DNA of 64,000 nt from Deefgea piscis (lineage in GTDB: Bacteria > Pseudomonadota > Gammaproteobacteria > Burkholderiales > Chitinibacteraceae), in contig NZ_CP081149.1 in NCBI RefSeq assembly GCF_019665785.1, positions 186,001-250,000 on the forward strand. Reading direction: 5' to 3'. Of this stretch, positions 53,951 through 63,083 are shown piece after piece (position 1 is the stretch's first letter; the number at the start of each line of letters is the position of its first letter). Below the pieces are notes generated by a model that was given only the letters and a program-made list of their open reading frames with translations, had not been told where the DNA came from and searched no databases. Both the position numbers and the translations under genes were made by a program.

Positions 53951-54982
53951 ATGAAAGCCTTTATTTTTCCTCTACTTTTTGCCAGCTCACTCACAATGGC
54001 CGCCAGCGATGCGCCATTACAGCGCTATCAATGTGATGAAGGCCAATCATTTACAATCAGAATGACGACACCTGACTCGCTTGAATTACTTAGTGGTTGG
54101 ACGTTCCAAAAACTACCCCATGTTATTTCGGCGTCTGGCGCCAAATACAGCGACGGTAGCACCACCGTGTGGTTAAAAGGCCAAGGTGGCTTTTTGGAAG
54201 TCGATGAGGTGATTGTGGCCAATAATTGCACCTTGATCTCTGCTGATGAACCGCTCAACCCGATTCGCGACGCCGCATCTGGCTTGATTTTTATTCCGCC
54301 AGAACGTTGGACGGCCAATAATGTGCAAGTAGACGTGAAATCAGGCAGTGAGATTCCATTTTATGGCGAAACGGCATTACAGCAGTTTGAATATCGTTTT
54401 CGTGGCGGCAATGATTCAGAGCATTATCCTTTGCTCGATATTCTAGTTTTTCCAAAATCAGCATGGACCCAACTCGAGAAAAACCCACCACCGGGATTGG
54501 TACTTGGCGATGATGGTCAGCGCGTTTATTTAGCGCAATTGCCAAGTAATAATCCATTTAATCCGGCCAGCAAAAATGGCAAAGAATTTATCGCTTTGCA
54601 AATGACGCCTGCCGAAGTGAAACAAGCATTTTCAATGTATGGGATTGTGAAAAACAAAGCGATTGAGAGCGTGAGCGCTAAAGTCATGTGGCTGGATCGT
54701 CGGCTTTATCCAGGCGCGGTGCTCACCGTTGAATTACGCGATGTGTCCAAAATGGATGTGGCATCTGAATTGATTGCGAAAAAAGTAATCACTTTAACGC
54801 AAGGCACGCCACCGACGGTAACGCTGAAATTTGCCCCAGAAGCGATTAACCCTAAGCATCGTTACAGCATTAGTGCGCGTTTAGAGCAAGATGGTAAGCT
54901 GATTAAAATTAGCGACACTCAAACGCCAGTACTCACGCAGGGCGCGCCACGCGAAACCAGCATTATGCTTAAAGCAATCTAG
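53951..54982 (+). CDS. secreted protein of unknown function
   Basis: A 343-residue protein with a signal peptide (MKAFIFPLLFASSLTMAA). Residues 20-100 resemble lysozyme-inhibitor-like domains (YQCDEGQSFTIRM ... SGAKYSDGSTTVWLKGQGGFLEVDE), as in MliC-type proteins. The C-terminal region (about 235-340) looks like a YbaY/lipoprotein-type beta-sandwich (VTVELRDVSKMDV, SISARLEQDGKLIKISDTQ). It may therefore be a periplasmic inhibitor-like or stress protein; both domain guesses are from motif recall only. Confidence 0.6.
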   Translation: MKAFIFPLLFASSLTMAASDAPLQRYQCDEGQSFTIRMTTPDSLELLSGWTFQKLPHVISASGAKYSDGSTTVWLKGQGGFLEVDEVIVANNCTLISADEPLNPIRDAASGLIFIPPERWTANNVQVDVKSGSEIPFYGETALQQFEYRFRGGNDSEHYPLLDILVFPKSAWTQLEKNPPPGLVLGDDGQRVYLAQLPSNNPFNPASKNGKEFIALQMTPAEVKQAFSMYGIVKNKAIESVSAKVMWLDRRLYPGAVLTVELRDVSKMDVASELIAKKVITLTQGTPPTVTLKFAPEAINPKHRYSISARLEQDGKLIKISDTQTPVLTQGAPRETSIMLKAI

Positions 54983-55029
54983 GTATAGCCATCTAGGCTA
55001 TACAAATTAAAAGCTACATTCATATACCC

Positions 55030-55063
55030 ATGCCGCCCTATTATCGTAGAGCGGCATTTTTAT
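55030..55063 (+). terminator. rho-independent terminator
   Basis: ATGCCGC pairs with GCGGCAT around a 14-base loop and is followed by TTTTTATT, 48 bp after the secreted-protein stop. Confidence 0.7.
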
Positions 55064-55116
55064 TGTCTCAGACTTACACTGGTTTGTTGCTCACTCGCTG
55101 AGTGAGCAACACCGGT

Positions 55117-56238
55117 TTAGCACAGTACTAAATTATCGCGATGAATCAGCTCAGCTTCGTCGATATAGCCCAAAACAGCTTCAATTTGCCCAGTTGGCTG
55201 ACGTAAAATCCGCTGCGTTTCTTGCGAGCTGTAATTGATTAAGCCACGGGCCACTTCAATCCCTTCGGGATTTAAACAACGCACCACTTCACCGCGTAAA
55301 AATTCGCCTTCAACCGCCACGACCCCAATCGGTAATAAGCTGGAACCCGACTGCGTTAAAGCCCGAACAGCCCCCGCATCGAGCGTTACGCTGCCTTTGA
55401 GTTGCAAATGGTCGGCAATCCATTGTTTTTTGGCGGCCAATGCACAAGTGACTGAGCTCAATTGCGTGCCGATCATCTCGCCACTGGCTAAACGAGTGAG
55501 TACCTGTTCTTCACGACCACAAGCAATGATGGTTGCTGCCCCGCTACGGGCCGCACGTTTGGCGGCGATGATTTTGGTATACATACCCCCCGTACCCACG
55601 CTAGAACCTGCGCCACCGGCCATAGCTTCCAAGCTAGCATCACCCGCTACACCGGTTTGTACCAAGGTGGCACTCGGGTTGCTACGTGGGTCGGCAGTAT
55701 ACAGCCCAGTTTGGTCAGTCAAAATGACTAAGGCATCGCCTTCGATCAGGTTGGTTACCAAAGCGCCGAGCGTATCGTTATCGCCAAATTTAATCTCAGC
55801 AGTCACTACGCTGTCGTTTTCATTAATGATGGGAATCACACCCAATTGCAATAAGGTCAGCAAAGTTGAGCGAGCATTGAGATAACGCGTGCGATCAGAT
55901 AAGTCTTCATGCGTAAGCAGTACTTGCGCGCACATTAAACCGTGTTGGCGAAATGCACTTTCATAGGCATGGCATAAGCCCAATTGTCCTACTGCAGCAG
56001 CCGCTTGTTTTTCATGCACTGCGCTGGGTTTTTGCGTCCAACCCAGTCGAGCAATGCCTTCGGCAATAGCGCCTGAAGAAACTAAAACAACTTGTTTGCC
56101 TAGTCGAGTCAGTTGAGCAATTTCTTCAGCCCAGCGTGCTAGTGCGGCGTGATCTAAACCTTTGCCTTCATTGGTCACTAGGCTAGAGCCGACTTTAATC
56201 ACAATTCGCTGAGCTTTAGCCAAAATTGACGTTTGCAT
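55117..56238 (-). CDS. proB: glutamate 5-kinase ProB
   Basis: A 373-residue enzyme that phosphorylates glutamate in the first step of proline synthesis. The amino-acid-kinase domain (about 1-260) has [42 protein letters not shown] and [15 protein letters not shown]-terminal PUA domain (about 280-365) contains [15 protein letters not shown]. proA is not adjacent. It begins 36 bp after the small gene at 56274 on the same strand. Confidence 0.96.
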   Translation of the reverse strand: MQTSILAKAQRIVIKVGSSLVTNEGKGLDHAALARWAEEIAQLTRLGKQVVLVSSGAIAEGIARLGWTQKPSAVHEKQAAAAVGQLGLCHAYESAFRQHGLMCAQVLLTHEDLSDRTRYLNARSTLLTLLQLGVIPIINENDSVVTAEIKFGDNDTLGALVTNLIEGDALVILTDQTGLYTADPRSNPSATLVQTGVAGDASLEAMAGGAGSSVGTGGMYTKIIAAKRAARSGAATIIACGREEQVLTRLASGEMIGTQLSSVTCALAAKKQWIADHLQLKGSVTLDAGAVRALTQSGSSLLPIGVVAVEGEFLRGEVVRCLNPEGIEVARGLINYSSQETQRILRQPTGQIEAVLGYIDEAELIHRDNLVLC

Positions 56239-56273
56239 AAATAACTATCCTTGCGCAGCGCATTAACGCTGTA

Positions 56274-56501
56274 TTACAGCTGAAATAAATAAAAGCCTTG
56301 GTGGTGCAATGCCGCTAACGCCGTTGCCGGATCAAAACTCACATTGTCGTTGCCAATGCTGATTGTGCGGGTACGTAGGAAATAGACTTTTTCATAGTCT
56401 TTGTCATCAATCGGCAATTGGCTTTGATCGACATCGATATCGACTGGCAAAACGAGGCACTTACTCGGGTTGCTCATGCTTTTAAAAATATTCACTTCCA
56501 C
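56274..56501 (-). CDS. small protein of unknown function upstream of proB
   Basis: A 75-residue protein, with alternative starts at ATG codons at residues 1 and 9. It has no signal peptide and is mildly acidic. Segments: KVYFLRTRTISIGNDNVSFDPATALAALHHQGFYLFQL. (given here only in part: LRTRTISIGND and ALAALHHQGFYLF). I do not recognise the family. It is cotranscribed with proB, to judge from spacing and direction, and borders the DnaA-box cluster. Confidence 0.55.
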   Translation of the reverse strand: MEVNIFKSMSNPSKCLVLPVDIDVDQSQLPIDDKDYEKVYFLRTRTISIGNDNVSFDPATALAALHHQGFYLFQL

Positions 56502-57207
56502 GTTCAGCTCCTTATCGCCATTGCGCTGTTGAGCGCATTCCAGCGGGGTTCAATTTTGGCGCAATTTGCCGGTAAAGCCTAGCTTTTTTAGACACTTTCT
56601 TGGGTTTAGTCAGCAGGGTTTTAGCGACTTATCCACAGATTTTTTCAAGAAAAAAGCTTTGTCTTATTGGTTTTTATTTTAAATTAGTAGTAATAAATAA
56701 GGGCTCGATTGAGCTGTGGATAAGTGCTTATTGTGTATAACTTACAAATGCTTAGCCAAATGATGAATTCGGTATATACACGAAAAATGAGGGTCTTGTT
56801 TTTGGTGATGAATTTAAGCCCCTGCTACAAATAATCGCTTACACCCAAATCATGCCCAGCAAACCCACGCGTGATTCACCTAGTTATCCCCAATATATCC
56901 ACGATAATTCCACAAAAAAATAATTACCCACAGGGTATTTTCTTACCGCCCTTGATACAGCAATGCCTTGGTAGAGATACATAGCCAGCGTATTTTTATG
57001 CCAATTACATTGGGATTAATCGTGATGAAATTTGAGCTATGCTGATTTGATAGCAAGGAGGAGATGAATTAAGTCCGGCTAATACAGAGTATGAATTTGC
57101 TTGAATGAATGACATTCACAGAGATTGATATTGAGCTCAACTCACTAATGCAATAGGAAATAGCCAATGACCGCGCAACAAGCAACTGACTTTAGTAGTG
57201 CTTTATT
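56502..57207. other. 700-bp gene-free region with origin-like left half
   Basis: The left half (to about 56945) holds the DnaA-box cluster. The right half is unstructured, apart from an AAGGAGGAG ribosome site followed by ATGAATTAA at 57064-57072 and a 14-codon frame at 57167-57211 next to cheD. Confidence 0.6.
56629..56942. other. origin-like cluster of DnaA boxes with DnaA-trio and AT-rich stretch
   Basis: There are two perfect DnaA boxes: TTATCCACA at 56629-56637 and its complement TGTGGATAA at 56715-56723. One-mismatch boxes lie at 56732-56740 (TTATACACA, complement strand), 56884-56892 (TTATCCCCA) and 56934-56942 (TTACCCACA). Between the perfect boxes lies an AT-rich stretch (56640-56700). 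Its part nearest the second box reads TAGTAGTAATAA (56685-56696), the DnaA-trio pattern, separated from the box by the GC-richer GGGCTCGATTGAGC. This is the arrangement of a bacterial basal unwinding region. dnaA itself is not in the window. Confidence 0.6.
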
Positions 57208-57211
57208 TTGA
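57167..57211 (+). CDS. possible 14-residue leader peptide of cheD
   Basis: ATG preceded by AGGAAA opens a frame MTAQQATDFSSALF that stops with TGA inside TTGA, where TTG is a possible cheD start. The geometry would allow translational coupling. It may equally be chance. Confidence 0.25.
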   Translation: MTAQQATDFSSALF

Positions 57212-57825
57212 AAACGCTACTAACGCAGCAGCGAGCGATGTCGCCGCCAGAGACCAATGCCATGAAACAACTGGAGCGACATGCGCTGCACATTCATTCT
57301 GGCGACATTGCAGTAGAAAAGCATAAACCCATCATGACTTTATTGGGTTCATGTATTTCGGTGTGTTTATTTGATCCGCAACTCAAAATCGCCGGCATGA
57401 ATCATTTTATGCTGCCTAATTTTGGCGCTCGCGCGGGGCAAGATGTGGAGTCATTGCATTCCGGAATGGCATCAATGGAGCTATTGGTGAATGCCTTACT
57501 AAAACAAGGCGCAAAAAAAGGCCGTTTGCAAGCAAAGGCCTTTGGGGGGGGGAATTTAGTACCCAGCGCGGGGAAAAAAACCATTGGTGAGACCAATATT
57601 GAATTTACTCACCAATGGCTCAGTGCCGAAGGAATTCCATTATTGGCCAGCGATTTGGGTGGCAATTGCGCCAGAAAAATCGTTTTAAATCCGACTTCTG
57701 GCGAAGTGCTATGCCGGCAAATTCAACCGCAACAAATCCAAAAACAACAACTAATTCAAGAAGAAGAAAATTATAAAACTAAGCTAATCCAATCTCTCAA
57801 TCATCGTAAAATTGATTACTGGTAA
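57208..57825 (+). CDS. cheD: chemoreceptor glutamine deamidase CheD, with G9 tract
   Basis: CheD deamidates receptor glutamines and tunes chemotaxis. The catalytic Cys is in LLGSCISVCLFDP (Cys49) and the His in GMNHFMLP (His66). The family AFGGxN motif is AFGGGN, encoded by nine consecutive G (57544-57552). The C-terminus has an unusual Gln-rich tail (QIQPQQIQKQQLIQ). The start is uncertain: TTG 57208, ATG 57238 or ATG 57262 (MKQLERHAL). No other che genes adjoin, but two chemoreceptors are in the window. Confidence 0.9.
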   Translation: MKTLLTQQRAMSPPETNAMKQLERHALHIHSGDIAVEKHKPIMTLLGSCISVCLFDPQLKIAGMNHFMLPNFGARAGQDVESLHSGMASMELLVNALLKQGAKKGRLQAKAFGGGNLVPSAGKKTIGETNIEFTHQWLSAEGIPLLASDLGGNCARKIVLNPTSGEVLCRQIQPQQIQKQQLIQEEENYKTKLIQSLNHRKIDYW

Positions 57826-57867
57826 TCATTGGCTGGCGCTGCTGTTGGCATCGATTTTTACGTCAAA

Positions 57868-58557
57868 TTATCGTGGCCAATGTAATTCTACAAAAGCGCC
57901 CATCAAATCGGTTGCACCGGTCCAAAAAATCTGAATCCCCAGACAAAACAAAATAAACGCCGAAAGTCGAAGAAAAATCACCGACCCAGTTGCCCCTACC
58001 CATTTCAATAATTTATCGGCGTAGCGATAACACCAATACACCGAATATGACGTAATCGCCACAGCAATCACGCTGGCAATCGGCATAGTAAAGGTTTCAA
58101 TACCCGATGATTTAAAGCTCGCCCCCAGCGTAATGGCGACGGTAATTGAGCCTGGTCCAACGGTAATTGGAAACGTGAGCGGGAAAAATGCTCTTTGGCG
58201 TAATTCTTCAGAGCTTGGTCGATTGCCATCGAGTGTAGAAACCGCATTGGGCGCATGCGTATCGGCCGACATTAATTGCCAACCTGCAGTTGCGACCAAT
58301 AAGCCGCCACCCACCCGCACAATGGGTAAAGAAACCCCAAAAAATTCCAGCACATAAATGCCGATAAACATACTAAACACCAGCAAAATAAAGCTATAAA
58401 CGCCCACTCGCTTGGCCAGAATAATACGTTCGTCTTTAGTATAGCCCTCGGTTAATACCAAGAAAATCGGCGCATGACCGGGCGGATTTAAAATTGGCAT
58501 TAAAGCGGCAAAAACCAGCAATAAACTACCAAAAAATGAAGATAGATAAGGCAACAT
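57868..58557 (-). CDS. MarC-family inner-membrane protein
   Basis: A 229-residue protein with six predicted helices. The MarC signature regions are ALMPILNPPGHAPIFL near the N-terminus and FPLTFPITVGPGSITVAITLG in the middle. The family resembles transporters but its role is unknown; the old link to multiple antibiotic resistance is not supported. It converges with cheD. Confidence 0.88.
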   Translation of the reverse strand: MLPYLSSFFGSLLLVFAALMPILNPPGHAPIFLVLTEGYTKDERIILAKRVGVYSFILLVFSMFIGIYVLEFFGVSLPIVRVGGGLLVATAGWQLMSADTHAPNAVSTLDGNRPSSEELRQRAFFPLTFPITVGPGSITVAITLGASFKSSGIETFTMPIASVIAVAITSYSVYWCYRYADKLLKWVGATGSVIFLRLSAFILFCLGIQIFWTGATDLMGAFVELHWPR

Positions 58558-58654
58558 AATGATTAGACTGTGGCTTAAAAGGTGCTTTATCTTAGTGCTT
58601 CAAGCACTGAAAGGATAGCGAGCATCTTGTGCATCTGCGGATCACTGATCTGTA

Positions 58655-60013
58655 TCAGTTTCTTGCCTGAATTTGTTGCGCCCAAACGGTGGCCTCATGC
58701 TGGCAATTTTTTACTGTATGCGGGGATAAATCCAGCGCCTTACACAGTAGGCCCACCGTATGAAACTGTTGAGACTCGGCGGCAGAAGCCAGTTGTAAGT
58801 AGGCAAAGTAAGGCCCTGAGCGATTCAACAATGCGGCATTGATGGCACTTGGCGCATTCAGCGCCTTTAATAATTCAATCAATGTTTGCTGCAAGACTTC
58901 TTCCATTTGCGAAAGCACGCCGGTTAAAAAGATTTGCTGGCATTGCGTGTTGTCTAGCTGATGCTCAGCCAGATTTTGCATAAAACGGCCACGGCGTAAT
59001 GCCGCTTGTCGTGGCCGCAAATCACATCCCACCGCATCGCTTTGACTATGCAACATAAACAATAACCATCGATGCAAAGCGCCACGTCCAATCAGCAATA
59101 ATGCTTGTTCAACGCTGCCAATTTCATCTGATATTTGCGTTTTGGCCATCCGCAGTAGCTTATACAACAAGACTGGATCCGCTTTCAGCGCCTCAAGCAA
59201 CACTAAGGTATTGGCTTCTTGCTCAATCAGATCCAGCAAACATTGAACTTGCCCTCGCAAAGCGGCGATGGGATTCACCCCCCAAGCATCGCGAGCGCTG
59301 ATAAAAGGGCCTTGAAAAAACATCACACGCTCGGCATACAGCGTCGATTCCCAAACGCAATCAAAGGCTTCATACGAATCAATATGGCAAGCCAATAAAG
59401 GCCAGTGCGTTTGCGCCATCACTTTAGCGACAATATCGGGTGAAAAGACCCAAGCTTCATTTAAATCCAGCACTAACAGGTCAATATCTGCCATCAATGC
59501 ATCCATATTTGGATTCATGCATTCATGCGCCAAAATCCCAAACATAAACCCCATTTTTCGCCAAGCAATCACATGTTGGCAGATGGCATCCGTTACCGGT
59601 TCATCGCCAAAACGCAGCACAAACACGCAATGCTGGCCGTGTAGATTGGCAAATTGGGTTTCTAGAATGTGTGACGATTCAAAATGCACCACAGCAAAAC
59701 GATGGCCTAATAATTGCAGTAATGGCAGATTCAGTAGCTGACTAAGCAATGCTTGATCGTATAAACGCCGCATTGCGTGCCCCGTATGTACGCGCTCGGT
59801 GATGTTTTTTTTCAGCATGAATTCATGCCCCACCACTCGCTCTTGTCGATTCACGATGCTTTCACGACAAATAATGGTTTTTTCTTCCGGATGTGGCACG
59901 GACTCCTCAATCATGCTGATGCGAGGAGATAAAGCATTAAGACGTTCAAACGCCGCCAAGTCTGATTCCACTTTGGCGCTTTGAAACAGATGATGAAAAA
60001 AGAGTGGCATCAT
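58655..60013 (-). CDS. divergent EAL plus HDOD signalling protein
   Basis: A roughly 452-residue cytosolic protein of YuxH-like layout. The N-terminal half (about 50-250) has the outline of an EAL domain (REsIVNRQERVVGHEF, then VLRFGDEPVT, DLLVLDLNEAWVF), but the EAL catalytic triad and metal ligands are not recognisable. The C-terminal half is HDOD-like (LVLLEALKADPVLLYKLLRMA ... VEQALLLIGRGALHRWLLF). A non-catalytic c-di-GMP or signalling adaptor is likely. The start at the MMPLFFHHLF pair is preferred over an upstream in-frame ATG. Confidence 0.75.
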   Translation of the reverse strand: MMPLFFHHLFQSAKVESDLAAFERLNALSPRISMIEESVPHPEEKTIICRESIVNRQERVVGHEFMLKKNITERVHTGHAMRRLYDQALLSQLLNLPLLQLLGHRFAVVHFESSHILETQFANLHGQHCVFVLRFGDEPVTDAICQHVIAWRKMGFMFGILAHECMNPNMDALMADIDLLVLDLNEAWVFSPDIVAKVMAQTHWPLLACHIDSYEAFDCVWESTLYAERVMFFQGPFISARDAWGVNPIAALRGQVQCLLDLIEQEANTLVLLEALKADPVLLYKLLRMAKTQISDEIGSVEQALLLIGRGALHRWLLFMLHSQSDAVGCDLRPRQAALRRGRFMQNLAEHQLDNTQCQQIFLTGVLSQMEEVLQQTLIELLKALNAPSAINAALLNRSGPYFAYLQLASAAESQQFHTVGLLCKALDLSPHTVKNCQHEATVWAQQIQARN

Positions 60014-60164
60014 GGCAACCTCAAGGTGGCCATTGATTATAGAAATTGAAACCGCAATGCACCATAGAATAAAGCCAGCGCATTGCAATTTTAGTCAGTC
60101 CCACTTATCACCAGATAAATAGTGGGTATATCTCGCTACAAAATAAAATAAAAAGCCTACAAAC

Positions 60165-60713
60165 CTATACTGCCGCAGATTGGAGTGTAGTGACTTCAAC
60201 TAGCACATTGTGGTTGGCATCCGACATCCACAATTGGCCATCTTGAATGGTGCACTGCAACTGCATCGTGCGCGCCGTCATTTGGGTTAACTCGGCCAAG
60301 GTATCGCTTGGAATGCTCACTACATTTAAATGATCAAAGCGCGTTAATGCATTTTTAATGCCATCCCACCAAATATCGACCACTCGCCCGCCGTAGGCAT
60401 AAATCCACACTTCATTGGCGCGACCGCAGCCTTTTTTAATGCGTTTTTCATCGGGTAAACCCAGCTCAATCCAAGTTTCAATCGCGCCGGTTAAATCTTT
60501 TTGCCAAACATCAGGCTCATCATCGGCCGATAAGCCACGAGTTAATTCCAACGATTCACTCGCATGCCGCGCAAAAGCCACCAAGCGTAACATCATGCGC
60601 TCGTCCGTTTCCGAAGGATGGCGCGCAATCGTGAGCGCATGACTTTGATAATAACCACGGTCCATATCCGTGATATTTAGCTCGGCCTTGAATACCGTTG
60701 ATTTAATTGCCAT
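60165..60713 (-). CDS. yaeQ: YaeQ family protein
   Basis: A 182-residue protein with the YaeQ pattern MAIKSTVFKAELNITDMDRGYY, HPSETDERMMLRLVAFARHA, DLTGAIETWIELGLPDEKR and a C-terminal ELTQMTARTMQLQCTIQDGQL. YaeQ has a PD-(D/E)XK nuclease-like fold; its role is unresolved. Divergent from the HAD gene at 60906. Confidence 0.92.
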   Translation of the reverse strand: MAIKSTVFKAELNITDMDRGYYQSHALTIARHPSETDERMMLRLVAFARHASESLELTRGLSADDEPDVWQKDLTGAIETWIELGLPDEKRIKKGCGRANEVWIYAYGGRVVDIWWDGIKNALTRFDHLNVVSIPSDTLAELTQMTARTMQLQCTIQDGQLWMSDANHNVLVEVTTLQSAAV

Positions 60714-60905
60714 TGATTGTCGTCCTTATGAAGGCCGACAGTGTAACGGAATCTGTCCAAATCGGCGTGAGCAACACAATGCCTGCCCCAGTTCATAAGC
60801 GCTCGCTCTGCGTAATTTGTCTCTTTATGGTCATAAAACCAGCAATTCATCGTATTTGAATAATTGGCGGCTACCGTAGAGATTATTTCCAGCATCGGAA
60901 CCCCT

Positions 60906-61604
60906 ATGTATGCCAGCCGCGATCGCCTTATCTTATTGGACGCCGATGGCACCATTATCGATGCATTTAGCGCCATAGAAACTGCATTTAACCTGCATGG
61001 CATGCAAATCGGCGATTTGGAACGCTTTCAAAAAAGGCGCAATCTATTCAAATATTTGGGCGGGCTGAAAGAATTTCCGCGCAATCTGGCTAAAAGCCTC
61101 GGCAATTCCAATCGCAAAGAACTCATCGCCACCCTGACCGACATTTATCGCGAACAAGCGATGCTCTACCCCAGCATCGCCCCTTTGCTACGGCAATTAC
61201 TCGCCACGCCGGGCATTAAAGTCGGTCTAGTGACGCGTAACGTCACGCACGAACCCGCCATTACTCTGGCTCGCCTGTTTGCACGGCATGATTTAGATAT
61301 TCAGCAATTGGATTTTTTTAGCTGCATAGCGTTAAAAACGCCCAAAAACGTGTATTTCAGCACCGCGCTTAACCAATTGGGCATCAACCCCGCTCGCGCT
61401 TTTGCTTGTGGTGACGAGCATAAAGATTATCTGGCCATGCAAGCGGCCGGCGTGAATCCCTTTATGGTGTCCTACGGCTTTGAAGACCTACAGCGGCTGA
61501 CGCTCAAATACGCGGTACCCGAAGTGATTATTTCACGCACGCCAGAAGAGCTCGGCGCACGAATCCGGCATGCATTTGATTTGCCGGATTCGATTTTGAA
61601 TTAA
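60906..61604 (+). CDS. HAD-superfamily phosphatase
   Basis: A 232-residue hydrolase. Motif I is LLDADGTIID, motif II lies in VGLVTRNVT, and motif III is in TPKNVYF with motif IV GDEHKDYLAMQAAG. A helical cap (about 20-95) follows motif I. It resembles phosphoglycolate phosphatase-type enzymes but the substrate is unknown. The start is ATG at MYASRDRL; a longer in-frame reading exists. Confidence 0.85.
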   Translation: MYASRDRLILLDADGTIIDAFSAIETAFNLHGMQIGDLERFQKRRNLFKYLGGLKEFPRNLAKSLGNSNRKELIATLTDIYREQAMLYPSIAPLLRQLLATPGIKVGLVTRNVTHEPAITLARLFARHDLDIQQLDFFSCIALKTPKNVYFSTALNQLGINPARAFACGDEHKDYLAMQAAGVNPFMVSYGFEDLQRLTLKYAVPEVIISRTPEELGARIRHAFDLPDSILN

Positions 61605-61661
61605 GGAGGTATATCCATATAAGACATAAGAAATAATCAATACAAAGACATGCCTAATAGA

Positions 61662-62870
61662 TCAAAGGAATAACATATTTTGATGTGTCGCATACAGCAC
61701 CAAAACCGACAACAGTGCGCAATACATGCTGGTGAGTTTTTCTACCGCCAGCCGGCCATCAGGTCGGAACAGCATGATCAAGGCAAAGCTAATCATGTAA
61801 TAACGCGGCTCAATCAGCCATGAAGGCATCAAAAATAGCAGGCTAGCGACAAGAATCGGCAGCAAGATCGGCCGCTGCTGCAGGCTATGCGCCAAATCTA
61901 ATATCGCGAGCACAACAGGAATAAAAAATAGGATTTTTAGCTGAAAACTGGCAAAAATCTTCATTAATATCCAATTTCTAATAAATAAATCTTCATTCAC
62001 ATTGTTATACGGGTGCGTATTATTAAAGGCGAATAAATACAGCGCAAACAACACGGCTAGCATCAAGCCGGTATGATGCTGCGCCAAAGCAAAACGGATA
62101 TTGTCACGGGTTCGAGACAACACCAGCGGCAAGAAAATAAGGCAATAACAAAATAAGAAAAAAAACACATTGCCACTATTTAAAGCAAAGGGTGGATGCA
62201 TACTGCGATCACCCACGGCCACGCCTTTATTGAGCACTAAAAAAATAATAAATACCAATAAACCCAAGCCAATCGGCCAGCAATTTCGAGCAAAAGCCAA
62301 TAAATTAGCGCGATTAACACTAAATTGGGTTTGTTGCAGCCAGCACAATGCGGGAATGGCAATCAGCCAAATCACATTATTTTGCCGTATTCCCATACTC
62401 AAAATTAAAATAAAACAGCCGAGTAAATAACGCTGCCGCAAACATAAATACAAGCCAGCTAGAATAAAAAATAGCGACGCCACATCGTTATAAATCAAAA
62501 AGAAAAACGGAAAAATCGTCGGAAAAACAGCAAATTGAACCACGCGTTCAACACTCGTTGTTTGCTGCAACACGCGATTTGATTGATAAAAAAAGGCAAT
62601 ACACCCCAAACCGAGCGCCGCACTAAAACCACGTAATAAGGCGGTTGAATCTGAATTAAACAAGCGAACGATCCAAGACATTAAATAATGATAACCAGAA
62701 ACACTGGTTAAAAATGGGTCATGAATCAATCGACCTGAAGCATAAGTCACGATTTGCGATAAATTGGTATGCTCGTCAACGCGTAGCGGGTCGGTTTTAA
62801 AATAAATCCAGCCAATCAATACTAAGCCGAGCAATAAAATTGCATTAAGGTAGTGATTAATTTTATTCAT
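61662..62870 (-). CDS. ALG10/DIE2-like membrane glucosyltransferase
   Basis: A 402-residue integral membrane protein with about ten helices. The loop after helix 1 reads RVDEHTNLSQI, where GT-C enzymes place a catalytic acidic residue. It continues DPFLTSVSGYHYL, then FPFFFLIYNDVASLFFILAGLYL and LSMGIRQNNVIWL, which parallel the eukaryotic ALG10 pattern (DE near the front, TT.PG.Y, YTD..S and RQTN..W). Bacterial relatives are rare and uncharacterised. It probably transfers a sugar from a lipid-linked donor. The start is ATG at MNKINHYL. Confidence 0.7.
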   Translation of the reverse strand: MNKINHYLNAILLLGLVLIGWIYFKTDPLRVDEHTNLSQIVTYASGRLIHDPFLTSVSGYHYLMSWIVRLFNSDSTALLRGFSAALGLGCIAFFYQSNRVLQQTTSVERVVQFAVFPTIFPFFFLIYNDVASLFFILAGLYLCLRQRYLLGCFILILSMGIRQNNVIWLIAIPALCWLQQTQFSVNRANLLAFARNCWPIGLGLLVFIIFLVLNKGVAVGDRSMHPPFALNSGNVFFFLFCYCLIFLPLVLSRTRDNIRFALAQHHTGLMLAVLFALYLFAFNNTHPYNNVNEDLFIRNWILMKIFASFQLKILFFIPVVLAILDLAHSLQQRPILLPILVASLLFLMPSWLIEPRYYMISFALIMLFRPDGRLAVEKLTSMYCALLSVLVLYATHQNMLFL

Positions 62871-63083
62871 GATTGACTCCAAATCCCGATATTGCGGGCA
62901 GGAGTGATGATGATCTGGCATGAAATGCCGAAGATTAGAGTTTGCATTGTTTCCTTCCATCCATTGGGATGACCTCGTAGCGGGTCATTTATGCTGACTA
63001 TGCCACAATGGAAAATGAAAGAAATCAAAAAAACCAATAACTCGACTTAAATCAAAAAAGGGCGTTACTTTTCAGCAACCACT
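62871..63083. other. intergenic region
   Basis: About 210 bp between two minus-strand genes. No coding region or obvious promoter was seen apart from the upstream leader of the ALG10-like gene. Confidence 0.4.
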
